Positions 42,677 through 50,362 of a DNA stretch of 64,000 nt are shown piece by piece; position 1 is the first letter of the stretch, and each line of letters starts with the position of its first letter. The stretch spans positions 2,480,426-2,544,425 of the forward strand of contig NZ_BMIA01000001.1 of NCBI RefSeq assembly GCF_014641595.1, in the 5' to 3' direction. The notes beneath the pieces were generated by a model, which was given only the letters and a program-made list of their open reading frames with translations, was not told where the DNA came from and ran no database searches. Position numbers and translations under genes: made by a program. The stretch is from Dyadobacter endophyticus (lineage in GTDB: Bacteria > Bacteroidota > Bacteroidia > Cytophagales > Spirosomataceae).

Positions 42677-43578
42677 GCTCCGGCAAATACATCAGACATC
42701 TTCTGCTCATCGCAACCGCATTCACCATCCTGCAATGCACCCGCGACGGGGGACAACAAGCGACGATCGGCTATCCTACGCCACAGCCCGACTCCATCGC
42801 GATGCCTTTCCTACCCGGCATTGTCAGCAGCGATTCGCTCGATTTCAACTCAGCCTTTTCGCCGGATGGGAAGTCCTTCTATTTTTCAAGATCAGGCAAG
42901 GGTAAATGGATGATATATGTAACGGAGCTGCAAGCAGGATCGTGGAGCAAACCCCGGTTGGCCCCGTTCAATGAGCTTCGCTATTCGCAGGCTGATCCCT
43001 TCATCACCAGCGACGGGACGCTGTATTATATTTCGAACCGGCCCAAAGTCGCCGGAGACACCATTTGCGACTATGATATTTGGCGGATCCGCCCCCGGCC
43101 GGACGGCTCCTGGACGAAACCCGAAAATGTGGAGGCCGTAAATTCAGACAGTACCGAATATTATGTATCGCTTGCCGCTAATGGTAACCTGTACTTTGCG
43201 TCCGACCGGCAGGGCGCACTCGGGTCACACGATATATACGTTAGCCGGTACGTGAACGGCAATTTCACGCAGCCTGAAAACCTCGGCCCGGCTATCAATT
43301 CCGTCAAGATGGAACATGATCCGATGATCGCACCGGATGAGCGGTACCTCCTCTTCACGTCCGTCGACCGGAAAGATTCGCATGGAAGCGGTGACCTCTA
43401 CTACGCACTCCGCAATGAAGACGGCACCTGGGCAACCGCTGAAAACATGGGCACCCGATTCAATACCGACAGCTATGAATACTGCTCCTACCTCACCCCG
43501 GATGGACAGTATTTGTTTTATAGTTCAAATTACGATGTAAAATGGATCAGCACAAAACACCTCCCGCGGGCGCGCTGA
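42673..43578 (+). CDS. PD40/TolB-like propeller lipoprotein
   Basis: 301 residues with a lipoprotein signal (LQC, Cys22). The body repeats the WD40-like beta-propeller unit of the PD40/TolB family: SAFSPDGKSFYFSRSGKGKW, then YVSLAANGNLYFASDRQGAL, then EHDPMIAPDERYLLFTS and CSYLTPDGQYLFYSSNYDV. It is translationally coupled to the CGNR gene (ATGA). The propeller probably binds a ligand or a partner at the membrane. Transcription likely ends at the hairpin that follows. Confidence 0.86.
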   Translation: MSSGKYIRHLLLIATAFTILQCTRDGGQQATIGYPTPQPDSIAMPFLPGIVSSDSLDFNSAFSPDGKSFYFSRSGKGKWMIYVTELQAGSWSKPRLAPFNELRYSQADPFITSDGTLYYISNRPKVAGDTICDYDIWRIRPRPDGSWTKPENVEAVNSDSTEYYVSLAANGNLYFASDRQGALGSHDIYVSRYVNGNFTQPENLGPAINSVKMEHDPMIAPDERYLLFTSVDRKDSHGSGDLYYALRNEDGTWATAENMGTRFNTDSYEYCSYLTPDGQYLFYSSNYDVKWISTKHLPRAR

Positions 43579-43579
43579 T

Positions 43580-43619
43580 GCTGGTGATCAGATGATAACC
43601 TGTCATCCGACACACCAGC
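43580..43619. terminator. Nested hairpin between convergent genes
   Basis: GCTGGTG (43580-43586) pairs with CACCAGC (43613-43619), and inside it GATGA (43591-43595) pairs with TCATC (43603-43607). It lies between the lipoprotein stop and the metallophosphoesterase stop. There is no T-tract, so termination is only probable. Confidence 0.45.
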
Positions 43620-43631
43620 CAGCTGCATTTG

Positions 43632-46600
43632 TCACTTCTTAATCACCTTGTAATGCCGCACGTTGCCTTTATGCTGGCTCGAAAGGATAAAAATACCCGC
43701 CGGCAGTCCGGATAGGTCCAGTTCCTTCAAAGTACCCGGCGCCGACAGGTAGCGCCGCACAATCCCTTTCGAATCCGTGATCCGCAGCGTTTCGTATTCA
43801 AGCGGCTTGTCAAATACGATCCTGTCCTGATCGACGGGATTCGGATAAATCACAAATTCCGATGCAGGACTCTGAGCTTCCGCCATTGTTGCGACGCGCG
43901 TCGGGACAGTCAGCACATCGGGACTTAATGTAATGTCCATATCAAAATACACGTCCGAGCTTGTCAGACTGGTTTGATGCAGTTCAACGGCAATGGTGTT
44001 CTTGCCCAATCTGAAAAAGCTGCCGTCATTCGGGACTACGACCGTCTGCCAGGAATACTCCGGATTGGCGTTACTAGCCAGGACTGGAAAGGTAACCGCA
44101 CCGGCGGCCATATTGGAATCCCGCGGGGTTAGCTCTTTTCCATTGATATAAATCACCACGCCATCGTCTCTTTTATAATTGATAATGACCGATTTATGAT
44201 AAGCCATATATTGCTGGGTCATAAAAACGGAGCTCCGGTAATACGACGTCGTCCAACGGTTCGCACAAGGTGCGGTAAGGCAGCCTTCGCGCAGGTACGA
44301 TGCCGTTCCACGGAACTCGTAACAATCCAGCTCTGCCTGACAGGCCGGAATCAGCGTCCTTTCGCCATCTTCCCGGTTGGGCGAATATCCGAAGGGCGCC
44401 GAGCCAAACTGCCAGTGCGAGTCGTTATCATAAGTGTCTTCATCGGCTCCGGTGATTTCATCGGTGTCCTGTCCACCTTTCCAGTTGTATTTGCCATTGT
44501 CGGGTGGAGCTGTCCCTCTGGCGTAAAAGTTCCACGTACGGCCGGCATTCAGTATCACAACGGTACCACGGGGATTCTGGTTGTAGACCTGGCCGCCTAT
44601 CCCCCCGCCCCCATTAAGCCGCCCTACCACGAACTCGCCTGAATAGAAGGGATAAGATTTAGTCGGGTAAAAAAATATGTCCGGCTGATTGAACCCGTAC
44701 CGCCACTTGTATTCAAACAAGGTGGCCTGTTGACTGGGAATACTGCCCTGATAAACGTCATAGAGCCAGATACCGTCTTTGTTGATGTCCGCAGCAGCCT
44801 TGATTTTGTTATGGACGCCATTCACGGGATTAAGGTCATATGCAGTGGGCAATAAACTGTTTATTTTAAAGAACCGCAGACTGAAATGCCCTATGTGCTC
44901 GTAAGCACCTTCGTTGTAACGCAGGTAGGTCAAATCCGAATCCGTATAATAGTGCCGCACAGTCACCTGCTGCTTTTTCGTGAGCTCGGGATTGGGTTTA
45001 ACGGACCAATACCGGTTCATGACGCGCCAGTTGGAGCTGAACGACCGGACTCTGTCCGACCGCACGTAGTTGGTACCAGGGCCGAGTGCACCCACCTCCG
45101 TTCTGCCCGGCTTGCCGCCCAGCTTCACCTCAAAAGGAGGCACCCCCACTTTACCGATGTTCAGGTCGTGTTTGTTGATCGACAGCAGCAGTTTACCTTT
45201 ATTATCGACGTAATGCGTGAAGTTATTGCTTCCGGGCTGCGCATCTGTACATTCGCAGATCGCCGTGCGGGTAGAATCGTCGGTTTCCGGGACGGTGAAC
45301 CCGTCCAGGTCTTTGAAAATCGTGAACTGATCGAGCACCTGCTTTTTAGCACTGATAAACTTGGCGGTCAGCCGCTTGTTCTCAACCTCAAGATACATCG
45401 AACCGCCGCCGGTAAAATAAGACGACGCCATTAACCGGCTAACGAGCCCCGGATTTTTCAGGTTACTGCTCAGCTCTGCCTCTCCTTTTCGTCCACCTGC
45501 CCCATTCACAACATACACGATCCCCTCATTTTTAGCAGCAGCGCTGTTTTTGTAATAAAAGCACGAATTGGGTGTACCATCATAGCGGGCGTTGCCCTGT
45601 GCATTGCTTCCTACGGCCGGGTTGTGGGTCGCCATCACGAAATTGGTGGAAGTCGTAAAGTGGTCGCGCATGAGTCGTGAGCGCTCGTAGCTGTGACTAT
45701 GTCCGGCCAGTACCAGGTCCACTTTATAAGCGTCCAGAATGGGCACCAGGTTGTTGCGGATCTGCATCAGGTCACGCTCGGTGTCCGAATTATGTGAACC
45801 GCCGCTGAACGGCGGAATATGCGTAAACACGATCACCCAGTTAATATCCGGATTGGCATTGGCTTTGGCGAGGTCTTTTTTCAGCCACTGCACCTGAACG
45901 CCGTTGGGTGCCAGGATTTTCGTGTGGTCGTCACCCAGCTTCTCGAACCCATAAGTATCTAGGCTGATGAAATGGATATTGCCATAGTCAAAAGAATAAT
46001 AGGCTTCGGTCATCGATGGTTCTCCTCCTCCTTCCCCATTCGTAAAATTGTCTACGACACTGTAATAATGAATGTTCTTATTGGCCCTTACCTGGTAAAG
46101 CGAGGCGCTATCGACGGTTCCATCAAAATAATCGTGGTTACCCGGGGTGGCGTAGAAGGGCGTTTGCCGGAACATAAAGTCGTATCGCGACCTGGTCTTA
46201 TTGAAAATGCGTTCCTGATACTCGTCCTTCTTTCCCTTCTCGTAGGCATTGTCGCCCAGCCAGAGCCAAAGGTCCATCGGGCCTGTTTTGTTCACCGTCA
46301 TGAAATCCTTCCATGCATCGATAACACTGTCCTGGCGGCTGGCCGTCGGGGGAGTTGGGTTGGTATATCCAAAATCGCCCAGCACCCACATTTTGATCTT
46401 CTTTTTCACACCCGTAAGCGGCGGCGTCCTGAAAAAGTGATCGGGTGACTTGTCCAGGGTTTGCGGAAATCCCGAAGTAACACTTCCAATATAACCTCCG
46501 ATATAGTAACGGTACTGCTGATCGGCTTTAAGGCCCGTCAGTGTAACGCTATGCTCTGTGGTAGCTGCGGTTTCATCAGCAATAGGCGACCCATTTCCGA

Positions 46601-46817
46601 GCAGTTCATATTCCGGCTCGGCCGAATAAACGACATGCCCGATGGTAGGGATGTCGGTCCACCAGCGGATGGTTACCGAAGCACTTGTAGCAAACTCATT
46701 CAACTTTTTCGAATATGCCATTTGCAAATACGGGCCGCGTGTTATGACGGCCGTCTGGGCAACAGACTCCGAAAACAACAGGAGGCAAAATGAGAGGACT
46801 GATAGAATCGGTCTCAT
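43632..46817 (-). CDS. Large secreted metallophosphoesterase with type IX sorting domain
   Basis: I start at the ATG at 46817 (MRPILSVLSFCLLLFSESVA), a clean signal peptide; an ATG at 46823 is equivalent and the frame is open 33 codons upstream. About 1061 residues. A fibronectin-like domain comes first (TGLKADQQYRYYIGG), then the calcineurin-type phosphatase with GDFGY, WLGDNAYEKG, GNHDY, VFTHIPPFSGG and LAGHSHSYERS, as in purple-acid-type enzymes. Later modules include a galactose-binding-like part (YKRDDGVVIYINGKEL). The C-terminal FVIYPNPVDQDRIVF segment is the type IX sorting domain. It is probably a surface phosphatase or phosphodiesterase. Confidence 0.9.
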   Translation of the reverse strand: MRPILSVLSFCLLLFSESVAQTAVITRGPYLQMAYSKKLNEFATSASVTIRWWTDIPTIGHVVYSAEPEYELLGNGSPIADETAATTEHSVTLTGLKADQQYRYYIGGYIGSVTSGFPQTLDKSPDHFFRTPPLTGVKKKIKMWVLGDFGYTNPTPPTASRQDSVIDAWKDFMTVNKTGPMDLWLWLGDNAYEKGKKDEYQERIFNKTRSRYDFMFRQTPFYATPGNHDYFDGTVDSASLYQVRANKNIHYYSVVDNFTNGEGGGEPSMTEAYYSFDYGNIHFISLDTYGFEKLGDDHTKILAPNGVQVQWLKKDLAKANANPDINWVIVFTHIPPFSGGSHNSDTERDLMQIRNNLVPILDAYKVDLVLAGHSHSYERSRLMRDHFTTSTNFVMATHNPAVGSNAQGNARYDGTPNSCFYYKNSAAAKNEGIVYVVNGAGGRKGEAELSSNLKNPGLVSRLMASSYFTGGGSMYLEVENKRLTAKFISAKKQVLDQFTIFKDLDGFTVPETDDSTRTAICECTDAQPGSNNFTHYVDNKGKLLLSINKHDLNIGKVGVPPFEVKLGGKPGRTEVGALGPGTNYVRSDRVRSFSSNWRVMNRYWSVKPNPELTKKQQVTVRHYYTDSDLTYLRYNEGAYEHIGHFSLRFFKINSLLPTAYDLNPVNGVHNKIKAAADINKDGIWLYDVYQGSIPSQQATLFEYKWRYGFNQPDIFFYPTKSYPFYSGEFVVGRLNGGGGIGGQVYNQNPRGTVVILNAGRTWNFYARGTAPPDNGKYNWKGGQDTDEITGADEDTYDNDSHWQFGSAPFGYSPNREDGERTLIPACQAELDCYEFRGTASYLREGCLTAPCANRWTTSYYRSSVFMTQQYMAYHKSVIINYKRDDGVVIYINGKELTPRDSNMAAGAVTFPVLASNANPEYSWQTVVVPNDGSFFRLGKNTIAVELHQTSLTSSDVYFDMDITLSPDVLTVPTRVATMAEAQSPASEFVIYPNPVDQDRIVFDKPLEYETLRITDSKGIVRRYLSAPGTLKELDLSGLPAGIFILSSQHKGNVRHYKVIKK

Positions 46818-47080
46818 AAGCATTAGGATTTGAGATGGAAGAAGAGGGACAGCGATGTGCAAATAATTGTATATAAAAATTGCTATTTTTTCTTTATATA
46901 TCCAAATTAAATTCAATATATTTACCTCTATCAGACCTTAATAATCAGACAGTTACAACTATTGTCGATACAGCCTCTATTTGTGTTCACTGCCCGGTTT
47001 CCGCGGAAAAGTGAGGTGGTAAACGCTGGCGTTTACCCATGCATTTCGAAACGTTTGCCCCTTCCCCCTACCTCGACAAA

Positions 47081-47659
47081 ATGATGAAAACGATACCTTT
47101 CTTCGGCAAAAGCTGCCTTTGGATATTCATCCTGTTATGTACGATCTTGGCATGTAAAGGACCTGATGGCGACACCGGCCCGGCTGGCCCCCAGGGGCCA
47201 CAGGGAACCCCGGGCCAAAACGGCGCGCAAGGGCCCGCCGGACCTAAGGGAGTCGCAAACCTGATCGTATCGCCGTGGCTCAAAGTGCCTAATACTGCCT
47301 GGCAGCGCGGCCAGGACTCCACCTACTTCCTGGTAACGCATCAGGACAACAATATCACCCAGGCTATTCTGGACAGCGCACTGGTAATGGCCTATTACCG
47401 CAATGATGGCCGGTCAAATGTGGTGTTTTCTTTGCCCTCCGCCAATGAAGAATTAACGCTGGGCTATTTCATGCAGGTTCAAAACCAGGTCGGGACCATG
47501 AACTTCGATTTGCTCTATTATGCCAAAAGACTCACCCCTATCGACTTCGACCTCGAATTTCGCTGGATCATCATCCCGCCCAACGCCCGCGGACGTATCA
47601 ACATAGCTGATTTGAAAGATTACGCACTTATCAAACAGCAACTTGGCCTGACTGACTAG
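47081..47659 (+). CDS. Collagen-like-repeat lipoprotein
   Basis: I use the ATG at 47081 (MMKTIPFFGKSCLWIFILL); an ATG 14 codons upstream is possible. The lipobox TILAC ends at Cys25. Ten Gly-X-Y triplets follow at once (GPDGDTGPAGPQGPQGTPG and onward), then a globular part of about 130 residues with RWIIIPPNARGRINIADLKD near the end. About 192 residues in all. The short collagen-like stalk would hold the globular domain off the outer membrane. I do not recognise the globular fold. It stands alone in its strand, 263 bp from the metallophosphoesterase start. Confidence 0.85.
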   Translation: MMKTIPFFGKSCLWIFILLCTILACKGPDGDTGPAGPQGPQGTPGQNGAQGPAGPKGVANLIVSPWLKVPNTAWQRGQDSTYFLVTHQDNNITQAILDSALVMAYYRNDGRSNVVFSLPSANEELTLGYFMQVQNQVGTMNFDLLYYAKRLTPIDFDLEFRWIIIPPNARGRINIADLKDYALIKQQLGLTD

Positions 47660-47714
47660 CCAGGCCGGGTTGCCGTGCGGATACCGATATACGTAGCGAA
47701 AATAAGGCGAAGAA

Positions 47715-48305
47715 CTAGGCACCCGGAAGCGGTCCTGAGGGGCGATAGGTATTGATAATCATACCCGTCGAGGTGATTTGCGTGTCGACCAGCGCGAGAC
47801 GGCCCGCGGGAACGCCGTTTTCAAACAACCGCTTTCCTCCGCCAAGCACCACCGGAGCGATCCACAAGCGGTGCTCATCGACGAGCCCGGCGGAGATGAG
47901 CGTTTGCAGCAAATTGCCGCTGCCCCAGATATGGATATCAGGCCCGTCCGAAGCCCGCAGCCGTCCGATTTCTTCCACGTCGTGTACAACCTGGGCGTTG
48001 TGCCAGTGGGTTTGGTCAAGCGTGCGTGTGGCAATGTATTTCTTTGCTTTGTTGAACGCTTTTCCGATCGGATTGTCGTCGTGCTGAGGCCAGTACGACG
48101 CAAAGATGTCGTAGGTACGGCGCCCCAAAAGCATTTCAAACTCTCCTGCGATGGTTTCATTGATGGTCTTATTCAGCAGATCGTCCCCGTAATGCATAAA
48201 CCAGCCACCGTGCGTGAACCCGCTGCTCGGATCTTCATCGGGCCCGCCAGGCGCCTGCATGACGCCGTCGACCGAAATTTGGGTAATAGCAATGATCTTT
48301 CCCAT
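47715..48305 (-). CDS. Dihydrofolate-reductase-like (RibD C-terminal) protein
   Basis: 196 residues of one RibD/DHFR-type domain: MGKIIAITQISVDGVMQAPG at the start, LLGRRTYDIFASYWPQ, GSGNLLQTLISAGLVDEHRL and APVVLGGGKRLFENGV near the end. These proteins reduce pteridine-like or flavin-precursor substrates with NADPH; Bacteroidota have many paralogs, often next to AraC regulators. It follows the AraC gene on the same strand, 125 bp away. It should not be taken for the folate enzyme FolA. Confidence 0.88.
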   Translation of the reverse strand: MGKIIAITQISVDGVMQAPGGPDEDPSSGFTHGGWFMHYGDDLLNKTINETIAGEFEMLLGRRTYDIFASYWPQHDDNPIGKAFNKAKKYIATRTLDQTHWHNAQVVHDVEEIGRLRASDGPDIHIWGSGNLLQTLISAGLVDEHRLWIAPVVLGGGKRLFENGVPAGRLALVDTQITSTGMIINTYRPSGPLPGA

Positions 48306-48429
48306 GTTTTCTCCTCTATTTAGTTTTTCTGATTCAGCGAAATCGTGATCTGACTAAACAAAAGTACATTGACATTCAACGGGAATCCGGGTGTAAACCT
48401 GCCAAAAGAAGGGGGCGATCGCGTAAACC

Positions 48430-49242
48430 TTAAACCGACCACTCGGTAGGCGCCTTACCGAATTTTTTCTTGAATGAATGTGAGAAATGTGAAAGACTTT
48501 CAAACCCGAGGTCGAGGTAAATCGCCGACGGCTTCTTGTTCTTGGTCTCGATCAGGTACCGGGCTTCTGCAAGCCTTCGCTCTTGAAGCCAGTGCCGCGG
48601 GGACATACCGAACAGCCGCTGAAAATCGCGCTTGAAACCTGCCAGGCTTCTTCCGGTAAGCCTCGCAAACTTTTCGACCGGCACATTGTAATGGAAATTG
48701 CTGAGCATGAATTTTTCCAGATCCATTTTATAGGGCTCCGAAAAATCGAACAACATTTCTTCCAGCTCCGGCATGGCGTGCATCAGCAAATGCACCGCTT
48801 CTTTCACTTTGAGCATCCCAAGGCTGGTGGTTACAGCCTCGTGCGGGTTGCGGACATAAGGGATTACCGACTGAAAGAAGGCGCGTAAAAAATCGTTTCC
48901 CGGGATGAGCACATTGGGCGGCCCGGAGTATTTGTGCCCCGTTTCGACCTGCTCTTCGAGCGCAATCGTCCGCAGCATGTCCTCCTGCAAGCAAATAACG
49001 ATGGTCTGATAATCTTCCCCGTCCAGGGGGGTCTTGGTAATTTCGCCTAACTGATTCTTTTGTACCAGCAGCATCTCGCCGGCGCCCATCGATACCTTCT
49101 GCGTGGCCGTTTCCAGCGAAAAACGGCCCGAGACCTGCAATATCAATGTATTGTGTTCCATAAATGCCACTTTATCTTTCCTCTGTTTCGAGAGATAAGA
49201 GTAAAAGATAACACCCGGGATTATTTCAGTTGGATTCGTCAC
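48430..49242 (-). CDS. AraC-family transcriptional regulator (AKR/RibD-like neighbourhood)
   Basis: 270 residues from a GTG at 49242; no ATG lies upstream before a stop, and an internal ATG (residue 28) would cut into the sensor. An N-terminal beta-sandwich sensor (LILQVSGRFSLETATQKVSM) is followed by a helix-turn-helix at the end: VEKFARLTGRSLAGFKRDFQ and AIYLDLGFESLSHFSHSFKK. It is preceded, 42 bp upstream, by the aldo/keto reductase and followed by the RibD-like reductase, all on one strand. This is the usual small redox-enzyme/AraC arrangement. Confidence 0.88.
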   Translation of the reverse strand: MTNPTEIIPGVIFYSYLSKQRKDKVAFMEHNTLILQVSGRFSLETATQKVSMGAGEMLLVQKNQLGEITKTPLDGEDYQTIVICLQEDMLRTIALEEQVETGHKYSGPPNVLIPGNDFLRAFFQSVIPYVRNPHEAVTTSLGMLKVKEAVHLLMHAMPELEEMLFDFSEPYKMDLEKFMLSNFHYNVPVEKFARLTGRSLAGFKRDFQRLFGMSPRHWLQERRLAEARYLIETKNKKPSAIYLDLGFESLSHFSHSFKKKFGKAPTEWSV

Positions 49243-49283
49243 GCCGTAAAGATATTAAAAACCAAGGCTTGAAAATAGCCCCG

Positions 49284-50255
49284 CTATCGTTGAAGATAGG
49301 TTCCTCCTACTATTGCGCCAGGTGCAAAGTGCGTATTAAGCACATCCATTTCCTCTGGGGTAAACCCGATTTCCATCGCCTCCATGTTTTCCGACAGTCG
49401 CGCCCTCCGGTTCATGCTCACCAGCGGCATGATATGGTCACCCTGCGCATTCACCCAGGCGATCGCCAGCTGCGTCGCCGTGTACCCTTTATCCCTTGCC
49501 ATTTGTTTTAATACCTCCACAGTTGCCAGGTTTTGGATAAGGTTCTCTCCCTGGAAACGCGGAAAGTGGTGCTGGTAACTGCCGGCTGCGAGCGGAGCGT
49601 GCATTTCCCCCGTCAGAAGCCCCTCGGCCGTATTGGCAAACGCTACAACGCCGATGCCCAGCTCTTTGGCCGTCGGAAGCAGGTCGCTTTCGATTTGCCG
49701 GTCGGCCAATGAATAGCCTATTTCCAAAGCGGTTACCGGATGGACGCTATGCGCCTGACGCAGTTGCTCAGCGGTAATTTCGGAGACACCCAGGTACCGC
49801 ACTTTCCCTTCCGTGATCAGGTCGGCGACCGTACCGATCACGTCTTCCACCGGAACGCTGTTATCCAGCCTGCATGGCTGGTAGAGATCGATGGTATCAA
49901 TCCCCAGACGCACGAGTGAATAGTTGATGAAGTTTTTGATGGCCACCGGGCGAAGGTCCAGCCCAAGCCATTGGTTATTGTAAAAAATAGCCCCGAACTT
50001 GACACTGATGAAAGCATCGTCGCGGCGGCCTTTGATGGCTTTACCCACCAGCAATTCATTGTGACCCGCGGCGTAAAAATCCCCCGTATTCAGGAAATTA
50101 ATGCCATGATCCAGCGCCGTTTGAATGGTAGCAATGCTTTCGGACTCGTCACTGCCCACGCCTCCCCAAACGGGCGACATGCGCATACAGCCCAATCCAA
50201 GTTTAGAAACAAGCGGCCCATTCTGGCCAAGGTTTATTTTTGTGATCGTTGTCAT
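49284..50255 (-). CDS. Aldo/keto reductase
   Basis: 323 residues of the AKR TIM barrel. The opening is MTTITKINLGQNGPLVSKLG; the tetrad partners Asp and Tyr are in FLNTGDFYAAGHNELLVGKA, and Lys is in ISVKFGAIFYN. The fourth tetrad residue, usually His in DLYYQHRVD, is replaced: the sequence is DLYQPCRLD, as in pyridoxal-reductase-like members (there LYQPARLD). NADPH binding near the C terminus is plausible. It may reduce pyridoxal or a quinone/aldehyde. It heads the strand with the AraC gene. Confidence 0.88.
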   Translation of the reverse strand: MTTITKINLGQNGPLVSKLGLGCMRMSPVWGGVGSDESESIATIQTALDHGINFLNTGDFYAAGHNELLVGKAIKGRRDDAFISVKFGAIFYNNQWLGLDLRPVAIKNFINYSLVRLGIDTIDLYQPCRLDNSVPVEDVIGTVADLITEGKVRYLGVSEITAEQLRQAHSVHPVTALEIGYSLADRQIESDLLPTAKELGIGVVAFANTAEGLLTGEMHAPLAAGSYQHHFPRFQGENLIQNLATVEVLKQMARDKGYTATQLAIAWVNAQGDHIMPLVSMNRRARLSENMEAMEIGFTPEEMDVLNTHFAPGAIVGGTYLQR

Positions 50256-50362
50256 CTTTTTTCGTTGGTTTTAACGATACAAAGATGACGCGTTACCGCC
50301 CCCCGCCGATTTCCTCCACGGCTCAAATAACTTGCTTGTACGGATCAGGTAGTATAAACGCG

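Noticed and set aside
47645..47666. Hairpin between the collagen-like lipoprotein and RibD-like genes
   Set aside because: Only six paired bases, overlapping the stop codon, with no T-tract; too weak to call a terminator.
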